A DNA stretch of 64,000 nt from positions 22,182 to 86,181 of the forward strand of contig PBSM01000024.1 of NCBI GenBank assembly GCA_002726245.1, read 5' to 3'. Below, one piece after another: positions 26,435 through 35,116 of this stretch. This DNA is from Planctomycetaceae bacterium. Lineage in GTDB: Bacteria; Planctomycetota; Planctomycetia; Pirellulales; Pirellulaceae. Below the pieces are notes generated by a model that worked only from the letters and a program-made list of their open reading frames with translations, did no database searches and was not told the origin of the DNA. Positions within the stretch are counted from its first letter, which is position 1, and the number at the start of each line of letters is the position of its first letter. Both the position numbers and the translations under genes were made by a program.

Positions 26435-28441
26435 CTATCGCAGCACATCGCGACGCTCCCAGGAGGCAGGGACTGCCTCGATCGTTCCTCTTAACTGAGT
26501 TTCTCTCATTTGGGCCCACGCAATCCGTTGGTGCTCTAACAGAATCCGACGCACTTCAAGGATCGCTGTCGGATGCTGATGCACAGCCATGTGATCGGCT
26601 TCGACGGTGATCTCTGAAGCGACATCTTCCAAATGGGCGCTGCCGAACTCAACAATCCCGTCGCTGCCGGCAGCCAGCGTTCCCACCAGTCCCTCGTTCG
26701 CAACCAGTCCCACGATGTTGTGATGAGTCGTCCGCGGTGACCGCAGCGCTCGCAGCATTACTGGCAACACGGGTGAATCAGGCGACAGCGAATCGATACT
26801 CGTCGAAATCGTCAGCAAGTCCGTATTCCTGAAGAAGCCAGGATTCTCGCGATTCAGCCGATGCGTTGCCGAGACCATCATCTCGGGTAACGCAATCAGC
26901 TTCCTCGCCAACCACCGTGTAAAGTCGTTTGCGAAGTTGCTTCCGTGGTGTGGTGTGGCGATCGTGATCACGCGTCGAATCGACGGATCGGCTCGAAAGA
27001 AGACTGTCTCCGCCAGCCTTTGCCGCGTCTGGTCATCTGCCCGCAACGCCTCGAAAGGCTTGTCACTGAGGAGTCGCCAGAATCCGTCTCCACTGTCAAT
27101 TGTCTGCAGTTTAGAAACCAGACCGCCCATGCTGTGTCCAACGAGAACCATCTGATCGAGTGCCGGAATCGAACGCCTCGGATCAAGTTCCTGCTTCATT
27201 TCGGCAAGGTGCTCGCGCATTTGTCGAGCACTGATCCAGAACGGTTGCCCAGTGGGATAGAGATAAAACCAGAATTGGTACTTGTCACGAATCTCCGGGA
27301 ACGAACGCAGCTCGTTGAACATCTCCATCCAGGTGACGGGACTCGACCAGAGTCCATGCACCATAACGACCGGAATCTTGTTCGGATCGTAAGGCTCCAG
27401 CATGAACAGCCCACGCAGCGACTCGGCACTCCCCGGATTCAATAACGCCCAGGTCGCAACGTTCTTTCGTTCCTCGAACTTTGGATTGTCGAGGAAGTAC
27501 GCCAGTGGAGTTGTCAGGTCGGTCTCAAGCGGAACGCGGCGGTCGTTTACGAAGATGTCTTTCGAAACCAGCGGGTCGTGCAGTTCGAGTACACAGTGCC
27601 GGACGCCGTCGCCCCCCTGCCCTTCTCTGGGAAGCACGCGCAGAAACGCTGTCACCGCGAAGCTCAATCCAGGCGGATAGTACTTCTCGGCGGGATTGGC
27701 ATGTTCGTGTTCGTGCCGAACGGCAACTAAGGGAACGCCTAACCCGTAGGTATGATGCCGAGTTGACAGGCCTTGGATCTCGTAATCGGAAACGAACTCG
27801 AATCGCTCGAAGTCATCATTGTGCCAGGGCCCGGAGGCAACAACATCGACATGGAATGTTTGCTGCTCCGTCTGAATCGTGTACTTGCCGCCCGGTCGTA
27901 ACTGTCCTTGTTCGTTCGCCAACCGCAGCGCACCTTCGAGCGCAGCGTTATAGAGATCTGAGGCACCTCGGAATTGCGGATCGTACGGATTCCGATACCG
28001 ATCAAACGCAGGATTGAACAAGTACCAATAGGCATGCGCCACGGCACCGCCATAGAGGTTCAAGGCGGTCCCTTTCTTTCCTGAGGCGTCTGCTTTCTTG
28101 CCGTTGATGTAAGCCAGTTCGGCAATCGAATAGAGCTTCTCCGCTGACGGCGCAGTCGCGACTTCCTGCTGAAGAGATGCAAAGACAACACCGGCGTCTT
28201 CCTTCTCCAGGTCATACCGTCGGAGCAGTTGTTGCGTCCTTGGCGTCGGTTTTGGCCCCGCGTAGGCCAGCAGTTGCAGAGGCCCCTCGAGAGGGTTGCG
28301 AGGTACTTTTCGCAACGCAATGTACTCGTTCGAAGCGCAGCCACCCGTCGCGCATAAAACCAGCGCAAGTCCGGCTTGAAGAACGCACTTCCAGCGAACT
28401 CGACGACCAATCGAGCGATCGGCTGTTCCGTGACCCAACAT
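26435..28441 (-). CDS. Large lipase/esterase-like lipoprotein (alpha/beta hydrolase)
   Basis: The 668-residue protein begins with a lipoprotein signal (QAGLALVLCATGGCAS), so it is probably membrane-anchored and exported. The first ~330 residues are helical or unassigned. The second half is an alpha/beta hydrolase: oxyanion region VVMVHGLWSSPVTW, nucleophile elbow LVGHSMGGLV, and a late HMAVHQHPTAILEVRRIL that supplies a likely catalytic His. The acylglycerol, lipid or peptide substrate is unknown. The reading frame extends to 28600, but ATG 28441 gives the signal peptide. It is transcribed divergently from the aminotransferase, with a palindromic element between. Confidence 0.8.
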   Translation of the reverse strand: MLGHGTADRSIGRRVRWKCVLQAGLALVLCATGGCASNEYIALRKVPRNPLEGPLQLLAYAGPKPTPRTQQLLRRYDLEKEDAGVVFASLQQEVATAPSAEKLYSIAELAYINGKKADASGKKGTALNLYGGAVAHAYWYLFNPAFDRYRNPYDPQFRGASDLYNAALEGALRLANEQGQLRPGGKYTIQTEQQTFHVDVVASGPWHNDDFERFEFVSDYEIQGLSTRHHTYGLGVPLVAVRHEHEHANPAEKYYPPGLSFAVTAFLRVLPREGQGGDGVRHCVLELHDPLVSKDIFVNDRRVPLETDLTTPLAYFLDNPKFEERKNVATWALLNPGSAESLRGLFMLEPYDPNKIPVVMVHGLWSSPVTWMEMFNELRSFPEIRDKYQFWFYLYPTGQPFWISARQMREHLAEMKQELDPRRSIPALDQMVLVGHSMGGLVSKLQTIDSGDGFWRLLSDKPFEALRADDQTRQRLAETVFFRADPSIRRVITIATPHHGSNFANDFTRWLARKLIALPEMMVSATHRLNRENPGFFRNTDLLTISTSIDSLSPDSPVLPVMLRALRSPRTTHHNIVGLVANEGLVGTLAAGSDGIVEFGSAHLEDVASEITVEADHMAVHQHPTAILEVRRILLEHQRIAWAQMRETQLRGTIEAVPASWERRDVLR

Positions 28442-28560
28442 GATGGCAGATATGAATCGAAGGCCTCGTCGCCAACGAGCAGCAGAAAAGACTTGGCTAC
28501 CCGCTAGACTTCGGAGAGAACGGCGAGACACAATAGCTACGAGGCTGAGTTGGAACAAGA

Positions 28561-28598
28561 GCAAGTAGCCATCACGCGGAGCGTGATGGCTACTTTGC
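28561..28598. repeat. Single-hairpin copy of the CACGCGGAGCGTG element
   Basis: One end unit only: GTAGCCATCACGC-GGA-GCGTGATGGCTAC flanked by GCAA and TTTGC, a near-perfect stem. It ends seven bases before the ATG of the aminotransferase gene. Confidence 0.8.
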
Positions 28599-28605
28599 AC
28601 GAGCT

Positions 28606-29736
28606 ATGAGCGAGCTAGCAATCAACGGCGGAACTCCCACCATTCCTGATGGCCCGCCTGCGTGGCCACTCCGCGACGATGCAGTTCGCCAGGCGATGCT
28701 TGCCGCGTACGAGGACGGTGATTGGGGACGCTATCACGGCAAGCATGTCGAACGCCTGACGAAGCAACTCGTCGAATTACACGGCATCGACCACGTGCTT
28801 CCTTGCTGCAGTGGCACAATCGCCGTCGAACTCGCTCTCCGCGGCTTGAAGATCGGGGACGGCGACGAAGTGATTCTCGCTGGGTACGACTTCGGAGCGA
28901 ACTTCCGTTGCATCGAGGCGGTCGGCGCGAGACCGGTGCTCGTCGATATCGACCCGGCAACGTGGTGCCTCGACGCGAGTCGAGTTGAAGAAGCGATCAG
29001 CACCGAAACGCGAGCAATACTAGTCTCGCATCTACACGGCGGTCTCGCCGCGATGAGCGAATTGCGAGAACTTGCGGATAAGCACAACTTGCGAATTGTG
29101 GAAGACGCCTGCCAAGCGCAAGGCGCAACGATCGCCGGTCGTGTGGCCGGCACCTGGGGCGACGTCGGCGTCATCAGCTTCGGCGGCAGCAAGATTCTGA
29201 CGGCTGGCCGCGGCGGAGCGATCACCACGCCACACGAGGAAGTGTTTCAACGAGCGAAGATCTTCAACGACCGCGGGAACGAAGCCTTCCCGTTGAGCGA
29301 GCTGCAAGCGGCTGTGCTGCTTCCGCAATTGGAACGGCTCGACGAACGAAACGGGCTACGGCAGCAAGCAGTTCAGAAATTGCTCGCCGAGTGCGGCGAG
29401 TTACAAGGTATGACGCCTGTCCAGTTGGACGGTGCCGGAAACGCCGCGAGCTTCTACAAGTTGGCTTGGCTTTACGACGAACAGGTGAACGCCCAAAGCC
29501 GCGACGCGTTCATCGCTGCGATCCAAGCCGAAGGCGTCGCGATCGATGCTGGCTTCCGTGGTTTCGTTCGCCGCGGTGCAAGTCGGTGTCGCCGAGTTGG
29601 CGATCTGAATCACAGTTCACGAGCTGCTGACCAGACAGTTCTGTTGCACCACCCGGTCTTGCTCGGCAGCGATTCCGATTTGCAACTCGTTGCCACCGCG
29701 ATCAAGAAAGTCCTCAAGGCGTTTGCTCAACGATGA
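28606..29736 (+). CDS. DegT/DnrJ/EryC1/StrS-family PLP aminotransferase
   Basis: The 376-residue protein is a sugar-aminotransferase-type PLP enzyme. Visible features are the opening LAINGGTPTIP, the cofactor-binding CCSGTIAVELAL, HLHGGLAAMSEL, EDACQAQGA and the PLP lysine in FGGSKILTAGRGG. Family members transaminate keto-sugars for cell-surface glycans or antibiotics, or make scyllo-inosamine. No sugar cluster surrounds it. Its stop overlaps the start of surE by ATGA, so the two are co-translated. Confidence 0.85.
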   Translation: MSELAINGGTPTIPDGPPAWPLRDDAVRQAMLAAYEDGDWGRYHGKHVERLTKQLVELHGIDHVLPCCSGTIAVELALRGLKIGDGDEVILAGYDFGANFRCIEAVGARPVLVDIDPATWCLDASRVEEAISTETRAILVSHLHGGLAAMSELRELADKHNLRIVEDACQAQGATIAGRVAGTWGDVGVISFGGSKILTAGRGGAITTPHEEVFQRAKIFNDRGNEAFPLSELQAAVLLPQLERLDERNGLRQQAVQKLLAECGELQGMTPVQLDGAGNAASFYKLAWLYDEQVNAQSRDAFIAAIQAEGVAIDAGFRGFVRRGASRCRRVGDLNHSSRAADQTVLLHHPVLLGSDSDLQLVATAIKKVLKAFAQR

Positions 29737-30422
29737 AGTTCCTGCTGACGAACGACGATGGTATCGACTCGCCTGGAATCAAAGCGTTGGAAGCGGCCGC
29801 GAGCCGCATTGGCCAAGTGACGGTCATCGCACCCGATGGAGAGCTGACCGGCTGCAGTCATCGTGTTACGAGTCATGAGGCGTTAAATGTGACCGAACGT
29901 TCGCCGCGTCATTACGCGGTCGATGGCACACCTGCGGACTGTGTTCGGCTCGGCTTAGTGCACTTGGCGAAAGATGCCGATTGGGTTCTGTCAGGAGTAA
30001 ATGACGGAGCAAACCTCGGCATCAATCTGCTGATGTCGGGCACGCTCGCTGCAACCCGTGAAGCAACGTTGTTCGAGCGATCAGCGATTGGCCTATCGCA
30101 CTATCGACGGTCTGGGCAAGTGGTCGATTGGGAAGCAGCGACCGAAGCAACCGAACGTGTGCTTCGCGAGTTACTTGCGAAGACACCGACGCCGCGCGCG
30201 TACTGGAACGTTAACTTTCCGGCGGTGTTGACCGAAGGCAAGCGGGGTGTCTGCTACTGCGAAGTGGATCAGAACCCGTTGCCGGTTGAGTACCGCGACG
30301 AGAATTCGTCGTATCGATACTGTGGTGTCTACCCGGAGCGAAAGCGAACGACAGGAACGGACGTGGACGTTTGCTTTTCAGGTAGCATTGCGGTCAGTCT
30401 GGTGAACGTGACGATCAGTTGA
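29733..30422 (+). CDS. surE: 5'/3'-nucleotidase SurE
   Basis: SurE is a metal-dependent nucleoside monophosphate phosphatase. The 229-residue protein carries the metal-binding LLTNDDGIDSPG near the N-terminus, VDGTPADCV, and SGVNDGANLGINLLMSGT. It starts inside the end of the aminotransferase gene (ATGA overlap), and its last eight bases overlap the last bases of the opposite-strand csrA. In many bacteria surE sits beside pcm or rpoS; that context is not present here. Confidence 0.93.
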   Translation: MKFLLTNDDGIDSPGIKALEAAASRIGQVTVIAPDGELTGCSHRVTSHEALNVTERSPRHYAVDGTPADCVRLGLVHLAKDADWVLSGVNDGANLGINLLMSGTLAATREATLFERSAIGLSHYRRSGQVVDWEAATEATERVLRELLAKTPTPRAYWNVNFPAVLTEGKRGVCYCEVDQNPLPVEYRDENSSYRYCGVYPERKRTTGTDVDVCFSGSIAVSLVNVTIS

Positions 30423-30666
30423 CTGGCAAGTTCGCATCGACTTCAAACTCCGCGACGAACGGGAGCGGCGTTGCCGGCTGTTCCGATCCGGCATCGCCTT
30501 CCGCGAATTCGCGGCGGATCTTGTCCAACTCGCCGCGCATGATGTGAACATCGTTCGGGGCTTCGATGCCGATCGATACTCGATTACCCGCAATACGATT
30601 GATCACGATCGTGATATTGTCGTCGATGACCAACTTCTGACCGACTTTTCTACTGAGTACTAACAT
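30415..30666 (-). CDS. csrA: Carbon storage regulator CsrA (second paralogue)
   Basis: The 83-residue protein is a canonical CsrA: MLVLSRKVGQKLVIDDNITI, then VSIGIEAPNDVHIMRGEL, and a short tail. It differs substantially from the 25497 paralogue, so it is not a recent duplication. A GAGGGAGGAAGG-rich leader precedes the ATG; the GGA repeats could be CsrA binding sites and allow autoregulation (inference). Convergent with surE by an 8-base overlap. Confidence 0.95.
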   Translation of the reverse strand: MLVLSRKVGQKLVIDDNITIVINRIAGNRVSIGIEAPNDVHIMRGELDKIRREFAEGDAGSEQPATPLPFVAEFEVDANLPVN

Positions 30667-30988
30667 CTTCCTTCCTCCCTGATACGCCGCGTGCCGACTT
30701 GAGATGACTCGGCTTCATTGCCGACGGCCCGCGACTAGCGAATTGAAGAGAACTGATAACGTTTAGAAGCAAAGAACATGCCGGGAGTTCCATATGTCGC
30801 ACCAATTATCCGCGAAGCCGAGCGTCAGTAGGAAGTTAGCGTGCCAACTCATCTCGCCCGCCGCCTGTCGCCGCTAGCGAGATGTGCGATCCTGCATCTC
30901 GTTGCGAGATTTGGTGTATCATTCCGATCATATATCCACTCGCCGCCGCTGAAAGCACGCCACTGCTTGCAACTTGCAGGAACAAGAC
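30667..30988. other. Divergent upstream region of csrA and the TPR gene
   Basis: About 320 bases without a gene. Next to csrA the minus strand has a GGA-rich leader (30667-30680). I see no further conserved structure or RNA gene. Confidence 0.4.
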
Positions 30989-31879
30989 ATGAGTCATGGA
31001 ATCAGGTTCGTCGTTCTAGCCGCCGGAATTGCCGTTTTGTTTCCGACGGCGAGCCACTCGCAGGAATCCGCCGCTGCACTGTTGAAAAAGGCGAATGTAG
31101 CGGTGGCGAAGAACGACAGCTCCGAAGCGGTTCGGCTGGCAAGTGCGGTGATCCAGCAAGTTGGAGAGTCCGCCGCCGAACTGTTAGAGCAGGCTAGTGC
31201 GGCGGCGAAGGCTGACAGTGCCGAAGCAGTTCGCTTGGCGAGTGCAGCGATCCAGCAAGTGAGAGCGTCGGCTTCGACTTATTACTTGCGCGGCCGTGAG
31301 CAGTTTCGATTGGGAAAGATCAAGGAGTCGGTGTCGGACTTTGACCAGTATGTCAAGTTGGAACCCAAACGCGAATCTCGTCAGTGGGAGCGGGGCATCG
31401 CGATGTACTACGCCAAAGAGTACGATCGAGGTGCCAAGCAGTTCGAGCTGTACCAGACTTTCCACGACAACGACGTTGAGAACTCGGTTTGGCGTTATCT
31501 GTGCATGGTCTCGACGCACGGGATCGAGAAGTCTCGCAAGGTGATGTTGCCGATCGAGAATGATCGCCGTGTTCCGATGATGCAAGTCTTTGAGCTGTAT
31601 CGTGGCAACTTGAAATCAGAGGAAGTGCTCGCTGCTTGCAAGCGTGACGCTCCACCAGCCGAAGTACTTGCCGGCCGATTGTTTTATGCTCATCTATATC
31701 TCGGGCTGTACCACGAAGTTGCCGGCCAAGCCGACCTTGCCGCGAAGTACATCAAGTTGGCGGCCGACAAGGAACTGGCGGACAATCCACGCATCAACCG
31801 TTACATGTGGGATGTGGCCAGAATTCACGCGGAGTTGATGGAGAAGAAGCCGGCTCAACGCGAGACAAACGGAAAGTAA
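30989..31879 (+). CDS. Exported TPR-like protein with internal 33-residue duplication
   Basis: The 296-residue product starts with a signal peptide (LAAGIAVLFPTASHSQ). Residues ~26-60 and ~61-93 are near-duplicates: each has an A-L-L-x-x-A helix followed by SEAVRLASAxIQQV. Next comes a TPR-type unit (STYYLRGREQFRLGKIKESV, DFDQYVKLEP) and further helical repeats. It is probably a periplasmic or membrane-anchored scaffold. The MFS gene starts six bases after its stop, so the two form an operon. Confidence 0.7.
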   Translation: MSHGIRFVVLAAGIAVLFPTASHSQESAAALLKKANVAVAKNDSSEAVRLASAVIQQVGESAAELLEQASAAAKADSAEAVRLASAAIQQVRASASTYYLRGREQFRLGKIKESVSDFDQYVKLEPKRESRQWERGIAMYYAKEYDRGAKQFELYQTFHDNDVENSVWRYLCMVSTHGIEKSRKVMLPIENDRRVPMMQVFELYRGNLKSEEVLAACKRDAPPAEVLAGRLFYAHLYLGLYHEVAGQADLAAKYIKLAADKELADNPRINRYMWDVARIHAELMEKKPAQRETNGK

Positions 31880-31885
31880 CGACGG

Positions 31886-33184
31886 ATGACGCTAGTCGAG
31901 AGCCGGGCGAAACGAGTGAGCATACTCTGTGCGCTATACGTCGCGCAGGGAATTCCTTGGGGCTTCATGACGGTGGCTCTGATCAGCTATCTCGCGGCTC
32001 GTGGTGTAAGCGATACTGACGCTGGCAAGTTGACCGCTGTCGTACTCGTGCCTTGGACGTTCAAGCTCGTCTGGGGACCGCTGATCGATACCATGACGAT
32101 TCGGTCGATGGGCCGCCGTCGTCCATGGATCATCGGTGCCGAACTGATGATGGCGCTATCGCTCTTGGGCCTGTTGTGGATGGGCGACTTGAGTGACAAC
32201 CTACAGATGTTGGGCTGGATGTTCTTTATTCACAACTGTTTCTCGTCGCTTCAGGACGTCGCGACCGACGCGCTTGCCGTGGATATCCTGCCGCCGGATG
32301 AACAGGGTCGCACCAACGGCATGATGTGGGGAGCGAAGCTGATCGGCAAAGCGTTCGGTGCCTCGGTCATGGCGATGGCGATCGCCACTTGGGGGCTTCC
32401 CTCGGCTGTGCTCATTCAGTTCGTGGCACTGATCGGCATCATGCTGTTTCCAATATTGATGCTGGAGCGGCCCGGCGAGAAGCGTTTTCCGTGGAGCAAA
32501 GGGCAGGCGAATCTGTCGGACTCCGGTTCCAGCGTGCGTAACCCGGTCGATGTCTTCAAGGATCTTTTTCAAGCCTTCTCTTTGATCACGACTTCGGTGT
32601 TCGTCTTGTTTGGCACGATCCACACGATTGGCTGGGGCATCGTCGAGGTAGTCACCAAGACGCTTTACACTCAGCAACTCGATTGGACTTTTGTTCAGGT
32701 TTCGAACTTCACAGGATTGGCCGTCTTCGCCGAAATGGCGGGAGCCATCGGCGGAGGTTATCTGGCTGATCGTTTCGGAAGGCGCAAGATCATGACGATT
32801 GGGTTTGGCGGCTACGGATTACTAGCGATTGTCTTCGGATGTTGTCCACATTTGTGGAGCGAACGTTGGTTTGCTGCGGGTTACTTGTTTCTGAATCCAG
32901 GGTTGCTCGCGATGGGAGCTGTTGGATACTTGTCGATGGGGATGAGAATCTCGTGGACGAAAGCTGCGGCGACAGTGTTTACGGTCTTCATGACAGTCTC
33001 GAATATTGCCCATGTGTTGGGTAACTCGCTGGTCGGACCGTTGCGCGATGGTTATGCCCTTACCTACGAGCAGACATTTATGGTCGCTGGGATCGCGATG
33101 TTCCTGCCGCTGTTCTTGCTTCCGCTGGTGGTACCCGAGCAAGTTGATCGCAGAAAGGATTTGGAATTGAAGGCCCTGTCTTGA
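31886..33184 (+). CDS. MFS transporter, AmpG-like
   Basis: The 432-residue membrane protein has 12 hydrophobic segments. It opens with LCALYVAQGIPWGFMTVALI, has the cytoplasmic loop RSMGRRRPWI and, in the second half, GGYLADRFGRRKIM (MFS signature A). The N-terminal QGIPWG and the DVATDALAVDIL segment resemble AmpG-type muropeptide permeases, so a wall-recycling substrate is possible but unproven. It is co-transcribed with the TPR gene. Confidence 0.82.
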   Translation: MTLVESRAKRVSILCALYVAQGIPWGFMTVALISYLAARGVSDTDAGKLTAVVLVPWTFKLVWGPLIDTMTIRSMGRRRPWIIGAELMMALSLLGLLWMGDLSDNLQMLGWMFFIHNCFSSLQDVATDALAVDILPPDEQGRTNGMMWGAKLIGKAFGASVMAMAIATWGLPSAVLIQFVALIGIMLFPILMLERPGEKRFPWSKGQANLSDSGSSVRNPVDVFKDLFQAFSLITTSVFVLFGTIHTIGWGIVEVVTKTLYTQQLDWTFVQVSNFTGLAVFAEMAGAIGGGYLADRFGRRKIMTIGFGGYGLLAIVFGCCPHLWSERWFAAGYLFLNPGLLAMGAVGYLSMGMRISWTKAAATVFTVFMTVSNIAHVLGNSLVGPLRDGYALTYEQTFMVAGIAMFLPLFLLPLVVPEQVDRRKDLELKALS

Positions 33185-33238
33185 CTTGGATAGATCCAGC
33201 GGACAAATCGTGTACTTGCACTCATGAGAGTTACGGAT

Positions 33239-34426
33239 ATGACGAACAAGACTTATTACGATGAAGCACGCGAGATCCACGACTGGATCACTCAACTACG
33301 ACGGCAACTACATCGCTTTCCGGAGTTGATGTACGAGGAAGTGAAGACGAGCGAACTGGTTCGCCAGACGCTCGACGAGCTCGGCATCTTGTATCGGCAT
33401 CCGATGGCGAAGACCGGGCTGGTGGCTTCGCTCGGCAACGGGCAAGGACCCTGCGTCGCTCTGCGGGCGGACATGGACGCCTTGCCAATCCACGAAGAAG
33501 CGGATGTGTCCTTCCGCAGCGAATACGACGGCAAAATGCACGCTTGCGGGCACGACTGTCACACGGCAATGCTGCTTGGTGCGGCTCGCCTGTTGAAGCA
33601 GCGCGAAGCTGAGATCAACGGCACGGTGAAGCTTATCTTTCAACCCGCCGAGGAAGGTGGCGCGGGCGGCCAATTGATGCGCGACGAAGGTGCCTTACAG
33701 AATCCAGCGGTCCAGAGGATCTTCGGGCTGCACGTTTGGCCGCAGTTGCCGACGCAATCCATTGGTTCACGGGCGGGCGTGTTTCTGGCGGCGTCAGCGT
33801 TTCTAGAGATGACTGTCCGAGGACGTGGTGGTCACGCGGCAATGCCGCATCTCACGATCGATCCCGTCTCGGTAGCGGCGAAGATCATCAGCGAACTCCA
33901 GACAATTGTCTCCCGAGAGCTTGATCCGCTTGACTCAGGAGTGGTCAGCATCGCCGCGATTCACGGCGGCGATGCCTGCAACGTCATCCCACCGGAAGTG
34001 CGGATGAAAGGGACCGTTCGCGCGCTGTCGATGGACGTGCTCATGCATCTGCAACAGCGCGTTCGAGAGATTTCGCATAACATTGCGGAGGCACATCGTT
34101 GCGAACTCGAGATAGCCTTCCCCGGCAACGACTACCCGCCGACGGTTAACGATGGAGAGTGTTGGAACGTGGCCAAGGAGTTGGCAGCGGAACTGAACAG
34201 CGACGAGCAGGTTGCCGAGTTACCGGCGGTGATGGGCGGCGAGGATTTCGCCTACTATACGGAGGAAGTACCGGGCTGCTTCGTAGCGATCGGAGTTCGC
34301 AACGAGGAGCAGGGAGCAACCTTCGGCCTCCATCATCCGAAATTCAAAGTCGATGAGGATGCCCTACCCCTTGGTACGGCGTTGCACGTTGCGTTCGCGA
34401 TGAAATCGTTGAACGATTTAATGTAG
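33239..34426 (+). CDS. M20-family amidohydrolase (hippurate hydrolase-like)
   Basis: A 395-residue cytoplasmic metallo-amidohydrolase. Conserved elements are LRRQLHRFPEL, the metal-binding MHACGHDCHTAML, catalytic QPAEEGGAGG, GRGGHAAMPH and GGEDFAYY. The family cleaves N-acyl amino acids. Two in-frame ATGs exist (33224 and 33239); the second has a GAGAG site at about 33226-33230 and is preferred. Its TAG stop is formed by the start of the palindromic element at 34422. Confidence 0.88.
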   Translation: MTNKTYYDEAREIHDWITQLRRQLHRFPELMYEEVKTSELVRQTLDELGILYRHPMAKTGLVASLGNGQGPCVALRADMDALPIHEEADVSFRSEYDGKMHACGHDCHTAMLLGAARLLKQREAEINGTVKLIFQPAEEGGAGGQLMRDEGALQNPAVQRIFGLHVWPQLPTQSIGSRAGVFLAASAFLEMTVRGRGGHAAMPHLTIDPVSVAAKIISELQTIVSRELDPLDSGVVSIAAIHGGDACNVIPPEVRMKGTVRALSMDVLMHLQQRVREISHNIAEAHRCELEIAFPGNDYPPTVNDGECWNVAKELAAELNSDEQVAELPAVMGGEDFAYYTEEVPGCFVAIGVRNEEQGATFGLHHPKFKVDEDALPLGTALHVAFAMKSLNDLM

Positions 34427-34546
34427 CCCTCACGCTCCGCGTGATGTAAGCGGCGTCAAGTTCCGGGTCGATTGCGGGTCGAGATCGACCGGGGAGTTCG
34501 CGTTACCACCGCTTCCGCTATCCTCACGCGGAGCGTGAGGGCTACA
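34422..34546. repeat. CACGCGGAGCGTG-family element, full copy
   Basis: The left end, ATGTAGCCCTCACGCTCCGC, contains the stop codon of the M20 gene. The right end, CTCACGCGGAGCGTGAGGGC, supplies a GAGGG just upstream of the next gene's GTG/ATG start. Confidence 0.8.
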
Positions 34547-34548
34547 AT

Positions 34549-35004
34549 GTGGCGATGACGAAGCCGACTCCAGAACCACTCGATCCAGCGATGGTTGCCG
34601 AACTAGCCCGGAAAGTTGTCCAAGAGGACCGCTTTCCGCAACTGGCATCGATTGATGGCGATCAGCCACGTCTTCGCCCGGTCTCTCCGGTGCGAACCGA
34701 TGGCTTTACGGTTTACGTTGCGAATCTTCGCAACTATCACAAGACGGTCGAGATCGAAGCCAATCCGAAGGTCGAGTTATGCTATCTCGACGAGGGACAC
34801 AATCAGGTGCGCATCACAGGCGTTGCCGAGGTCGTTACCGATCGCGAACTGCTTCAGCAGATTTGGGACGACAATCCGCTCTTGCGCCAATACCTTGGAT
34901 CAATCGACAACCCCGAGCTGATCATGTATCGCATCGTGCCATCGCGAGTGCGCTACATGCAGGAATGGGCACTCGAATACTACGACGTACCCTTAGATCG
35001 TTAG
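34549..35004 (+). CDS. Pyridoxamine 5'-phosphate oxidase-like protein
   Basis: The 151-residue split-barrel protein has the FMN/F420-binding pattern: RFPQLASIDGDQPRLRPVSP, an ANLRNYHKTVEIEANPKVEL strand pair, and VRITGVAEVV. Such proteins are flavin- or haem-binding reductases and oxidases of small molecules; function is not assigned. Both GTG 34549 and ATG 34555 are possible, and the only purine-rich upstream site (GAGGG, 34537-34541) lies in the repeat. Confidence 0.75.
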   Translation: MAMTKPTPEPLDPAMVAELARKVVQEDRFPQLASIDGDQPRLRPVSPVRTDGFTVYVANLRNYHKTVEIEANPKVELCYLDEGHNQVRITGVAEVVTDRELLQQIWDDNPLLRQYLGSIDNPELIMYRIVPSRVRYMQEWALEYYDVPLDR

Positions 35005-35006
35005 GA

Positions 35007-35112
35007 TCGTTCCGGAAATAACTGTCCGGTTTTCCGTGGCGTAAGCTTCCAGTTTGCGATAATGCGGGTTCGCAAGCTGGAAGCTTACGCCACTTATTTC
35101 TCGAACGATCGT
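35007..35112. repeat. Inverted repeat between convergent genes (GTGGCGTAAGCTTCC family)
   Basis: The inner stem GTGGCGTAAGCTTCCAGTTT pairs with its complement ending GGAAGCTTACGCCAC. Outer arms GATCGTTCCGGAAATAA and TTATTTCTCGAACGATC also pair. It lies exactly between two converging stop codons and could act as a bidirectional terminator. Confidence 0.7.
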
Positions 35113-35116
35113 TAGT

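Noticed and set aside
30653..30664. AGTACTCAGTA match to the GTACTGAGTACC repeat
   Set aside because: It encodes the conserved start of CsrA (LVLSRK), so it is a chance match.
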